A stretch of DNA of 7,929 nucleotides from an uncultured Acetobacteraceae bacterium. GTDB taxonomy: Bacteria; Pseudomonadota; Alphaproteobacteria; Acetobacterales; Acetobacteraceae. Below the pieces are notes generated by a model that did not search any database, had not been told where the DNA came from, and saw only the letters and a program-made list of their open reading frames with translations. The translations under genes and the position numbers were made by a program. The stretch spans positions 1 through 7,929 of the forward strand of contig CALGVL010000002.1 in NCBI GenBank assembly GCA_937930165.1, read 5' to 3'. Below are positions 1 through 4,500 of the stretch, piece by piece. Positions within the stretch are counted from its first letter, which is position 1. Each line of letters opens with the position of its first letter.

Positions 1-2
1 GC

Positions 3-563
3 GCTGCGCTCTTCGCAACAGCTTCCCGCCCCACGGACATCCGCCTTGTCGTCGCGCTCGGCCTCTATTCGGCTGGGCTGGTGGCGATGCTCAGCTGCTC
101 CGCGCTCTACAACATGGCCACGGAAGGGCCGGCGCGGGCCCTGCTGCGCCGCTTCGACCATGCGGCGATCTTCGTCATGATCGCCGGCACCTACACACCG
201 GTCGCCCTGCTTGGGATTGGTGGGATCTGGGGGTGGGGGCTGCTGGCTGTGGTCTGGACAGGGGCGGCCGGCGGGGCGGTGCTCAAGCTCCTCGCGCCGG
301 CGCGTTTCGAGCGCGCCTCGATCGCCGCCTACCTGCTGCTCGGCTGGGCAGGCTTGGTGGCGCTCGACCCGCTACTTGCAGCACTACTGCCGCGGGATCT
401 GGCATTGCTCGTTGTGGGCGGTCTGCTCTACAGCTTGGGCGTCATTGTCCACCTCTCGACGCGCCTGCCCTATCACAACGCCCTTTGGCATGCGCTCGTG
501 CTCGCTGCCGCCGCGTGCCACTACGTGGTGATCCTTCGCCTCGCCGCCGCACCCGCCGGCTGA
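3..563 (+). CDS. Hemolysin III (HlyIII/PAQR-like) family membrane protein, 5' end missing
   Basis: This is an integral inner-membrane protein of the hemolysin III family, in the same superfamily as eukaryotic PAQR receptors and predicted metal-dependent membrane hydrolases. The frame is open to the left edge, so 186 codons are seen; full members have about 200-220, so a short N-terminal piece is outside. Seen in the sequence: the family signature LLRRFDHAAIFVMIAGTYTP after the second visible helix, several hydrophobic helices, and the C-terminal LPYHNALWH block followed by ACHY, which supplies the last helix's histidines. The usual first metal-ligand motif S-x3-H reads SALYN here (codons at 99-113), with Asn in place of His. 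I recall this in other alphaproteobacterial members, but it means the classical zinc site is not complete. The family is sure; the physiological role (membrane homeostasis is proposed for bacterial members) is not. It converges with the next minus-strand gene. Confidence 0.9.
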   Translation, partial: AALFATASRPTDIRLVVALGLYSAGLVAMLSCSALYNMATEGPARALLRRFDHAAIFVMIAGTYTPVALLGIGGIWGWGLLAVVWTGAAGGAVLKLLAPARFERASIAAYLLLGWAGLVALDPLLAALLPRDLALLVVGGLLYSLGVIVHLSTRLPYHNALWHALVLAAAACHYVVILRLAAAPAG

Positions 564-584
564 CTCGGCGTGTGGCGCGGCAGG

Positions 585-604
585 AGGCAGAGGACGACCT
601 GCCT
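585..604 (+). terminator. Weak stem-loop after the HlyIII gene
   Basis: The arms AGGCAG (585-590) and CTGCCT (599-604) form a perfect 6-bp stem with an 8-nt loop, 21 nt after the stop codon. No T-run follows, so termination here is only a guess. The rest of the gap to 773 shows nothing I can name. Confidence 0.22.
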
Positions 605-773
605 GCTCCTCGGGCAAAGCACGGAAACAATGACTATTGACTTCCCGCCTTGCTCTTCCGGATCTCACGCCCGATCGTTCTTCTCTTGCTTAAGCCCATC
701 CGTTCGGCAGGCACTGGCCAAGGGGTGAAACCGAGCGGTGGCCGTATCTGACCACGCCTTGCCCGCAATCACC

Positions 774-986
774 TCAACCGAGCGGCGTACCCGGCCCGCG
801 GCGGAGCTGGCTCTCCCGCACGACCCGCTCGTGGCCGTCGCGGACATTTCTGACCCGGTACTCGCGGTCAGCCGCGTCGTTCGGGAGTAGACGCAGGACC
901 GTGTAGGTCCCGCGCGGGACGTTGCCATCGAGTTTGCCGGGCACGAGTTCGACATTCTGCCCGATCGAGAAGCTGTGGGGAGGCAT
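774..986 (-). CDS. Conserved small protein of unknown function (70 aa)
   Basis: This is a 70-residue soluble protein with no signal peptide or membrane segment. The frame could open farther upstream (ATG at 1106), but I choose the ATG at 986-984. GAGGAA stands just upstream of it at good spacing, and recognisable sequence begins exactly there with MPPHSFSIGQNVELVPG. The pattern is a short beta-rich domain: SIGQNVELVPG (7-17), PRGTYTVLRLLP (24-35), EYRVRN (42-47) and GHERVVRESQL (51-61). From memory, this matches a widespread uncharacterised alphaproteobacterial small-protein family with conserved YRI/YRV and hERVvREseL blocks, probably an SH3-like barrel. Function unknown; the many Arg residues would allow nucleic-acid binding, but that is inference. 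It lies convergent to the HlyIII gene and downstream, on the same strand, of another small gene and cspA. Confidence 0.78.
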   Translation of the reverse strand: MPPHSFSIGQNVELVPGKLDGNVPRGTYTVLRLLPNDAADREYRVRNVRDGHERVVRESQLRRGPGTPLG

Positions 987-1068
987 GGCGGTTCCTCGCG
1001 GGGCGAGTTGGAGCCCGGGCGGTGCCAGGGTAAGGCGACCAGGCGGCCCGCGCGCCGCGTCGCCTCGG

Positions 1069-1230
1069 TCAGCCGATGATGTCGCGGACGATCCGGCGGA
1101 TCTCATCTGGCGTCAGGCCAGATGGTTCGGGGTCTCGCGGAGCCGTGATCGCGGGCCGAGCGTTTGCAAGTGCAACAGGCTCAACTGCCAGCTGGAGCTC
1201 CGCTGGAGTTCCTATGGGTACTAAGTACAC
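1069..1230 (-). CDS. Probable small protein (53 aa) with GTG start
   Basis: I do not recognise a family. The open frame extends to an ATG at 1323, but no ribosome binding site precedes that ATG. A GTG at 1230-1228 is preceded by AAAGGA at about 5 nt, so translation probably starts there and gives 53 residues beginning (M)YLVPIGTPAELQL. The middle is rich in Ala, Pro and Val and probably disordered. The C-terminus, LTPDEIRRIVRDIIG, is a clean amphipathic helix of the kind that ends several small alphaproteobacterial proteins, and it is the best reason to think the frame is translated. The gene ends 82 nt before the start of the 70-residue protein on the same strand, so the two could be co-transcribed. 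A frame on the opposite strand overlaps it but looks like a shadow. Confidence 0.42.
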   Translation of the reverse strand: MYLVPIGTPAELQLAVEPVALANARPAITAPRDPEPSGLTPDEIRRIVRDIIG

Positions 1231-1445
1231 GTTTTCCTTTCGTGGTGACGCCGGTTCTGGGCGTCGTTCTGCATGGGTCTGGAGTTCATTCCAGGTAAGG
1301 CTATAGATGCTTGTGCGATGCATGGCTGGTTGCGCGATGCGGGAGCCGGCCTGCTCGGCATGCCTTACAGTTCCTCCAGCGCCTGCGGGATGGCCGGAGG
1401 TCGGGGGCGGGGCGGGGGCACGCGAAGATCGCTCCGCCGCGGCCG

Positions 1446-1652
1446 TCAGGCCAGCTTCAGATTGCCGGCAGAGGTCTTACCCTGCTGACTGCGTTGAAGT
1501 TCGTATTCCAGCTTCTGGCCTTCCTGCGGATTTTCAATCCCGGCGCGCTCGACGTCGGAGATGTGGAGGAAGACATCCTTCGAACCGTCGTCAGGCTGGA
1601 TGAAGCCGTAGCCCTTCGTCGCATTGAACCACTTGACGGTGCCGGTTGGCAT
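1446..1652 (-). CDS. cspA: Cold-shock protein, CspA family
   Basis: This single-domain cold-shock protein (68 aa, normal family length) is a five-stranded OB-fold that binds single-stranded RNA and DNA, melts mRNA secondary structure in the cytoplasm and can act as an antiterminator. Seen directly: the N-terminal TGTVKWFNATKGYGFIQPDD, RNP1 as KGYGFI (residues 13-18), RNP2 as DVFLHI (26-31), Trp8, Phe9, Phe17, Phe28 and His30 on the binding face, and the closing GQKLEYEL and AGNLKL strands. The start at 1652 has CGGAA upstream at a workable distance. Family assignment is certain. Which of the organism's several csp paralogues it is, and whether it is cold-induced or induced in stationary phase, cannot be told; the symbol marks the family. 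No T-rich terminator is visible just after the stop. Confidence 0.97.
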   Translation of the reverse strand: MPTGTVKWFNATKGYGFIQPDDGSKDVFLHISDVERAGIENPQEGQKLEYELQRSQQGKTSAGNLKLA

Positions 1653-1795
1653 GGCGGTGTTCCGTTCACAACAAGGTGCCGCTCGCGCAGTATCGCGCGA
1701 CGGATCAAACTTCGCGCTTCACGGGGAAACGGGCACCAAGCTTGGCGCTCGATCATGCTGCAGCAAGAAGAGCAGGCTGAACCAATCGAGTTTGA
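1653..1795 (-). promoter_or_regulatory. Probable long 5' leader of the cold-shock gene
   Basis: About 140 nt separate the cspA start codon from the candidate promoter at 1802-1831. The segment is visibly richer in A and T than its surroundings and has no convincing frame. Long 5' UTRs that refold with temperature are known for cspA-type genes (about 160 nt in E. coli), so a similar role is inferred here from position and length only. I could not fold it. Confidence 0.35.
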
Positions 1796-1801
1796 CGAAA
1801 T

Positions 1802-1831
1802 GCTATATGGTGCGTCGTCCATGCTCTGCAA
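1802..1831 (-). promoter_or_regulatory. Candidate sigma-70-type promoter for the cold-shock gene
   Basis: On the minus strand TTGCAG (1831-1826) is followed after 18 nt by TATAGC (1807-1802). The -10 matches four of six consensus positions and the -35 three of six. It would put the transcription start near 1795. It is weak by sequence, but its location fits a csp leader. Confidence 0.3.
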
Positions 1832-2351
1832 CCCCTGACGTGATGATCCCCAAATCTTGTCACAGCGTCATCCCCGCGCCGTCACTTGTTGCCCCCCAAC
1901 CTCCAAGCTGATGATTCGCGCACATCCTGCACATCTTCAGGCGCCGCCACCCGCTGTGATGGGGCGCTGCTCTGCAATGTTGCTATCGGAGACGTGACCG
2001 ATGCGGCCCGGATCGGCTTTCCTGGCCTGGCGCCACCCGATTCACGCCCCAGCCTGACCAGCAGCCGATCCGGCATCGCTCGCGCAGCCGGTGTCTCGCT
2101 GAGCAACTTATCGAGCATGACAGGGACGAGGATGCGCGTCGGCATGTTGGGTCGGAAGCATGCGTGCCTGTCGCCGCAATGCCCAACCACCATCCCACCC
2201 GCCCAGCTATAGCCATGCATGGCCGCCCGAACATGGCACATTACATTATGCGTCCGCCTGGATGCGGTGGGTCAGGCGCCGTACCACTTGCATGGAGCGG
2301 GAGGACTCGCTGAGGCAAGGCCCACCCTCCCGCTATCGGTGGGGGCCGATC
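1832..2351. other. 520-nt stretch without a convincing gene
   Basis: Frames of 80-120 codons are open on both strands (minus 1882-2241 and 1983-2234, plus 1886-2212), but none shows a known motif, a good ribosome binding site or normal codon bias. Base composition is less GC-rich than in the real genes. Apart from a 12-bp palindrome at 2212-2223 and a weak inverted repeat (CGCCTG 2255-2260, CAGGCG 2273-2278), I see nothing to annotate. A decayed gene or an unrecognised small RNA is possible. Confidence 0.5.
2212..2223. repeat. 12-bp perfect palindrome
   Basis: GCCATGCATGGC is self-complementary over 12 bp and stands alone in the non-coding stretch. It could be a dimeric protein-binding site or chance. 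No neighbouring promoter is clear. Confidence 0.3.
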
Positions 2352-2480
2352 ATGGCCTGCAAGATCATCTTCGCTGCGCTGCTCGCAGTCGCCGCCGTGG
2401 GCCGCGGCGCGGAAGTGACCTACCCGCGCTCCATGCCGCCGGCGCTCTCGCTGGCGGCGGTCGGTGCTCCACTGCACTGA
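2352..2480 (+). CDS. Possible small exported peptide (42 aa)
   Basis: A 42-codon frame opens with MACKIIFAALLAVAAVGRGA. This is a good signal-peptide shape: a Lys in the N region, a hydrophobic run of Ile, Phe, Ala, Leu and Val, then a small-residue cleavage region near residue 20. The mature part would be only about 22 residues (EVTYPRSMPPALSLAAVGAPLH) with no Cys. GGTGGGGG lies about 8 nt before the ATG as a possible ribosome binding site. No family is recognised. Such short frames arise by chance in GC-rich DNA, so this is tentative. It lies 113 nt upstream of the CBS gene on the same strand. Confidence 0.28.
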   Translation: MACKIIFAALLAVAAVGRGAEVTYPRSMPPALSLAAVGAPLH

Positions 2481-2593
2481 CGCGCCCGGAAGAAGCCGGG
2501 ATGGGTTCAACCCCCCTGCGTTGGGACTCTCAGGCTCGGAGGCACAGGCTTGCAGGCGCGGCATGCGTCAGAATGATGAGAGGGAACGCCGTC

Positions 2594-2866
2594 ATGCTGA
2601 ACAGGGCGCTGGCCGAATTCCTGCGGGACTACGCGGTTCCGCTGATCCTGCCACCGGGCACGACCGTCCGGGTAGCCTGCCGGCACATGCGCGAGCGCTC
2701 CGCGGACGCCGTGCTGGTGGCTGAGGAGCCGGGGCCAGTGCTCGGCATTGTCACCGGACGCGTGGAGGATGGCCGGGCGTTGGGCATCGTCTCCCATCGC
2801 CACTTCTCCAGACTGGAGGAGACACGATTGGAAGAGGAGACGCGGAACTTCGTGGCGCTGCGCTAA
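2594..2866 (+). CDS. Internally deleted CBS-domain protein (90 aa)
   Basis: CBS domains come in pairs that bind adenine nucleotides and sense energy state; the full stand-alone alphaproteobacterial type is about 140-150 residues. Here only 90 remain. Residues 15-56 are the front of CBS1: VPLILPPGTTVRVACRHMRE, then AVLV and LGIVTGR. Residues 57-90 are the very end of CBS2 plus the family's C-terminal tail: VEDGRALGIVSHRHF and SRLEETRLEEET. The end of CBS1, the linker and most of CBS2, roughly 60 residues, are missing, and the join is in frame. The start at 2594 is chosen because AGGGAA lies 7 nt upstream and the N-terminal helix begins there. Without a full pair, nucleotide binding is doubtful; the remainder could dimerise to rebuild one CBS-like fold, or be a remnant. 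Its stop overlaps an ATG (TAATG at 2864-2868), but the next gene has a better start downstream. Confidence 0.72.
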   Translation: MLNRALAEFLRDYAVPLILPPGTTVRVACRHMRERSADAVLVAEEPGPVLGIVTGRVEDGRALGIVSHRHFSRLEETRLEEETRNFVALR

Positions 2867-2910
2867 TGCGGGCCGCTGCCATCGCCAGGCAACCGGAGAG
2901 CCGGTGCGCG

Positions 2911-2963
2911 AGGCTGACCTTGGCGGGGCCAGAGCCACCGTGTCCCGGGTATCCGGTCAGCCT
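2911..2963 (+). repeat. 9-bp inverted repeat just upstream of the secreted-protein gene
   Basis: AGGCTGACC (2911-2919) and GGTCAGCCT (2955-2963) are perfect reverse complements around a 35-nt interior, which itself holds smaller self-complementary pieces (TGGC-GGG-GCCA at 2921-2931 and the palindrome CCCGGG). The element ends 11 nt before the ribosome binding site at 2975-2981. It could be a structured mRNA leader, an operator with two half-sites, or the terminator of the CBS transcript, although no T-run follows. The repeat is certain; its function is not. Confidence 0.5.
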
Positions 2964-2985
2964 GCCTTCCGGGAAAGGAGGCACC

Positions 2986-3426
2986 ATGCAACGCATATTC
3001 GTTATCACGCTGGCGCTTGGGATCGGCCTGTGTCTGGACGGGCAGGTTCCAGGCACGCGCGCCCAGCAACAGGAGCCGGAGGTCGCGCCCTGCCATGTCC
3101 AGCGGGGGGGCAGGCAGGTGCATGAGGACGGCAGCATTGCTATCGGCAGCACGACAATCAGGGCGTGCGCGAGGGCGATCCGGGCGGGGAGCGGCACCGG
3201 CAGCTGGGGACCATACGAGATCGAGGTGAATGCCGAGAGCTGGGTGCACATCAACGGGGAGGAAATCGGCGTGCTGCAGCAAAGCGCCGACGACGATCCG
3301 GCCTATGGGGGAGCCCGACAGGGGCTGAATGCGCCGCTGTCCCTGCTGGTCCTGCCGCGGGGGCAGTTCACCGATTTCGGGCATGCGGTGATGAAGGTTC
3401 CTTGCCTGGCTCGGCGTACCCGATAG
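2986..3426 (+). CDS. Uncharacterised secreted protein (146 aa)
   Basis: No family is recognised. The ATG at 2986 has the strongest ribosome binding site in the window, AAGGAGG, 4 nt upstream. The same frame opens at 2866, overlapping the CBS stop, but without such a site. The protein starts with a classical Sec signal peptide: MQR, a hydrophobic run (IFVITLALGIGLCL), and a probable cleavage after TRA (residue 26) before QQQEPE. C16 is in the signal and does not fit a lipobox. The mature part of about 120 residues should be periplasmic or extracellular. It contains three Cys (36, 61, 140) and short strands such as SWGPYEIEVNAESWVHINGE (73-92) and LNAPLSLLVLPRGQF (114-128), suggesting a small beta-rich fold. 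The odd number of mature Cys leaves one free or intermolecular. It may be expressed with the CBS remnant or from its own promoter in the 119-nt gap. Confidence 0.68.
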   Translation: MQRIFVITLALGIGLCLDGQVPGTRAQQQEPEVAPCHVQRGGRQVHEDGSIAIGSTTIRACARAIRAGSGTGSWGPYEIEVNAESWVHINGEEIGVLQQSADDDPAYGGARQGLNAPLSLLVLPRGQFTDFGHAVMKVPCLARRTR

Positions 3427-3472
3427 GTGCAGTGATCCGCCGTCACTGGTTGCCTGGATCAGCCGCTGGTCT

Positions 3473-3625
3473 TTATCTGGCCCGGTCCCGCACGGCCCGG
3501 TTTTCCTCGATGAGCCACAGCAGGCTCTCCGGGATCCGCCCCGCCGCAGCAGCGTCGAACGAAGGACGAAGTTCGTATTGCAGCCAGAGATCGGAGGCGT
3601 CGCGCTCCTGTGCTGCTGTTCCGCC
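3473..3625 (-). pseudogene. NepR-like anti-sigma factor remnant, no start codon, preceded by an amber stop
   Basis: On the minus strand 50 codons run from just after a TAG (3628-3626) to a TAA (3475-3473). The segment contains DLWLQYELRPSFD followed by AAAAGRIPESLLWLIEENR. This keeps the spacing of NepR-type anti-sigma factors (L-R-x2-[YF]-D, eight residues, P-x2-[LF]-L-x-L) and closely follows the short NepR variant with a WLQ...FD...PIP..LL.LIEE pattern. NepR holds the general-stress sigma factor EcfG until phosphorylated PhyR releases it. Changes from that pattern are GRIP where EPIP is usual and RPSFD where HQLFD or RALYD is usual. No ATG, GTG or TTG exists between the TAG and the domain. 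Codons upstream of the TAG stay open in the same frame to 3961 but do not look coding. A single C-to-T change (CAG to TAG) would explain it, as would simple decay. Neither PhyR nor EcfG is in the window. The assignment is by pattern and moderately sure. Confidence 0.42.
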
Positions 3626-4162
3626 CTACGACCGCAGCCTATCCTCTGCCAAGGCTAATTTGGTCGTAGCTGTGCCAGGCTGCCCGGTCGGTTGGGGGCA
3701 CGGCAATGCCTTCCCGACGAAATCCTCGCAGACGGCGCGTCGTGAGAGCCATCCTATGCAGGGATTCGCACAGGACATAACCCGACCGCCAGACGACGAG
3801 CAGAAGAAGGGCAGGATAAGGTTGGTGGCGGCGGCTATGGCAATGGCCGAAAGCGGCAGACCAGTCGCAGACTGGGATGGGGCCAGCCATATGCAGCGCT
3901 TGGCCCGAGGCCTTGGAGGCGCGCCATGCGGGCTCGCAGGGCGGCGTGGACGGTGGCCTGGTCAAGCGGGGCCATCCGGAGGACCCGTGGTTCAGGCACG
4001 GGCAGCCATGTTTTGGCTGCCGTCTTGGCACTTTCAGCCCTCGCGCTCCAGATGCGCCGCTCGGGGCCTCAAATTCCTCTCAGCCGTTTCCTTCGGGACC
4101 TGCTTGTCTGGCGCCAGCTCGGCAGCCACGCGATGACACGTCCCATCCCGAAGATCCGGCCT
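3626..4162. other. About 540 nt without a convincing gene
   Basis: Several long frames cross this stretch on both strands (minus 3639-4031, plus 3165-4136, plus 3926-4234, and a startless minus frame 3961-3629), but they contradict each other and none has a domain, a ribosome binding site and normal codon use together. A small plus-strand frame from an ATG at 3756 (beginning MQGFAQDITRPPDD) is the least unlikely. A decayed mobile element or gene is possible, but no transposase motif or terminal repeat is visible. A strong hairpin stands at 4001-4021. Confidence 0.45.
4001..4021. repeat. Perfect 8-bp hairpin in non-coding DNA
   Basis: GGCAGCCA (4001-4008) and TGGCTGCC (4014-4021) are perfect complements with the loop TGTTT. 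There is no T-run on the plus side and no A-run that would give a minus-strand terminator. It may be part of a small RNA or a decayed terminator. Confidence 0.4.
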
Positions 4163-4182
4163 TATATAGCCAGGCATATGCC
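4163..4182 (+). promoter_or_regulatory. TATATA box next to a 10-bp palindrome, upstream of the Rmf-like gene
   Basis: TATATA (4163-4168) is a good -10 element in otherwise GC-rich DNA. Just after it, GGCATATGCC (4173-4182) is a perfect 10-bp palindrome where transcription would start, directly before the ribosome binding site. No good -35 is seen at 16-18 nt upstream, so an activator or an alternative sigma factor may be needed. The palindrome could be an operator or part of a short leader. Confidence 0.33.
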
Positions 4183-4197
4183 GGGAAAGGACCAGTC

Positions 4198-4437
4198 ATG
4201 CCGCTCTATGTCGATCCCGAGAACCGCCGGCTGACCGACGATTTCTACGCTGCCGGCCGTGCCGCCTTCAGCACGGGCGCCTCGGTCACGGAAAATCCCT
4301 ATGCCAATACCGGCCATCTCGGCCGCGCCTGGTTCGCCGGCTGGCTGGACGCACTGGCCGACCAGCTCGATGGCGGTGACCGCGCGGCGCGCGCCTATCC
4401 CGTGCTGCTGGCGCGCGACCAGGCGGACATCTTCTAG
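4198..4437 (+). CDS. Rmf/CrpP-family small protein (ribosome modulation factor-like, 79 aa)
   Basis: The protein has the pattern of the ribosome modulation factor family: FYAAGRAAFSTGASVTENPY (residues 16-35), then LGRAWFAGWLDALADQL (41-57). The conserved pieces are G-x-x-A-x-x-x-G, NPY (CPY in E. coli Rmf) and AW-x2-GW. In gammaproteobacteria, Rmf binds 70S ribosomes and joins them into inactive 100S dimers in stationary phase; alphaproteobacterial relatives are mostly unstudied and their ribosome role is assumed. At 79 residues it is longer than E. coli Rmf (55), with an extra N-terminal stretch (MPLYVDPENRRLTDD) and a C-terminal tail ending DQADIF. The start is set by GGGAAAGGA about 6 nt upstream. 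It is monocistronic: a TATATA element and palindrome lie before it, and a hairpin begins at the last base of the stop codon. It is convergent with the M20 peptidase gene. Confidence 0.72.
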   Translation: MPLYVDPENRRLTDDFYAAGRAAFSTGASVTENPYANTGHLGRAWFAGWLDALADQLDGGDRAARAYPVLLARDQADIF

Positions 4438-4457
4438 CCTTCCGGGGACCGGAAGGC
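4437..4457 (+). terminator. Hairpin terminator after the Rmf-like gene
   Basis: GCCTTCCGG (4437-4445) and CCGGAAGGC (4449-4457) form a perfect 9-bp stem with a 3-nt loop (GGA), starting on the last base of the TAG stop. No T-run follows, as is common in high-GC alphaproteobacteria, so the hairpin is certain and its terminator role is likely but not shown. Confidence 0.6.
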
Positions 4458-4478
4458 CGAAGAGGGCGGGACCGGGAT

Positions 4479-4497
4479 GGCCGGTTCAGGACCGGCC
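4479..4497 (-). terminator. Hairpin terminator after the M20 peptidase gene
   Basis: GGCCGGT (4479-4485) and ACCGGCC (4491-4497) make a perfect 7-bp stem with a 5-nt loop, 3 nt beyond the stop codon of the minus-strand peptidase gene. With the hairpin at 4437-4457 it separates the two convergent genes, one hairpin per direction. Confidence 0.55.
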
Positions 4498-4500
4498 CGC

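Noticed and set aside
729..785. Direct repeat AACCGAGCGG at 729-738 and 776-785
   Set aside because: Only 10 bp and two copies, the second overlapping a stop codon; likely chance or local duplication with no other sign of function.
1882..2241. Open frame of 119 codons on the minus strand (and rival frames of 83 and 108 codons)
   Set aside because: No motif, no ribosome binding site, poor codon bias, and frames on both strands compete. This is expected in GC-rich non-coding DNA.
2866..2985. TAATG overlap as translational coupling and a 186-residue version of the secreted protein
   Set aside because: The extra 40 residues would bury the signal peptide, and the ATG at 2986 has a far better ribosome binding site.
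3433..3461. Inverted repeat TGATCC / GGATCA after the secreted-protein gene as a terminator
   Set aside because: Only 6 bp with a 17-nt loop and no T-run; too weak to call.
3639..4031. 130-codon minus-strand frame and long plus-strand frames through the same DNA as a possible transposase remnant
   Set aside because: No catalytic motif, terminal inverted repeats or target duplication visible; none of the readings is convincing.
3756..4136. Plus-strand frame from an ATG at 3756 as a small gene
   Set aside because: The first 50 residues look fairly protein-like, but there is no good ribosome binding site and the rest is low-complexity shadow sequence. Not enough to call.
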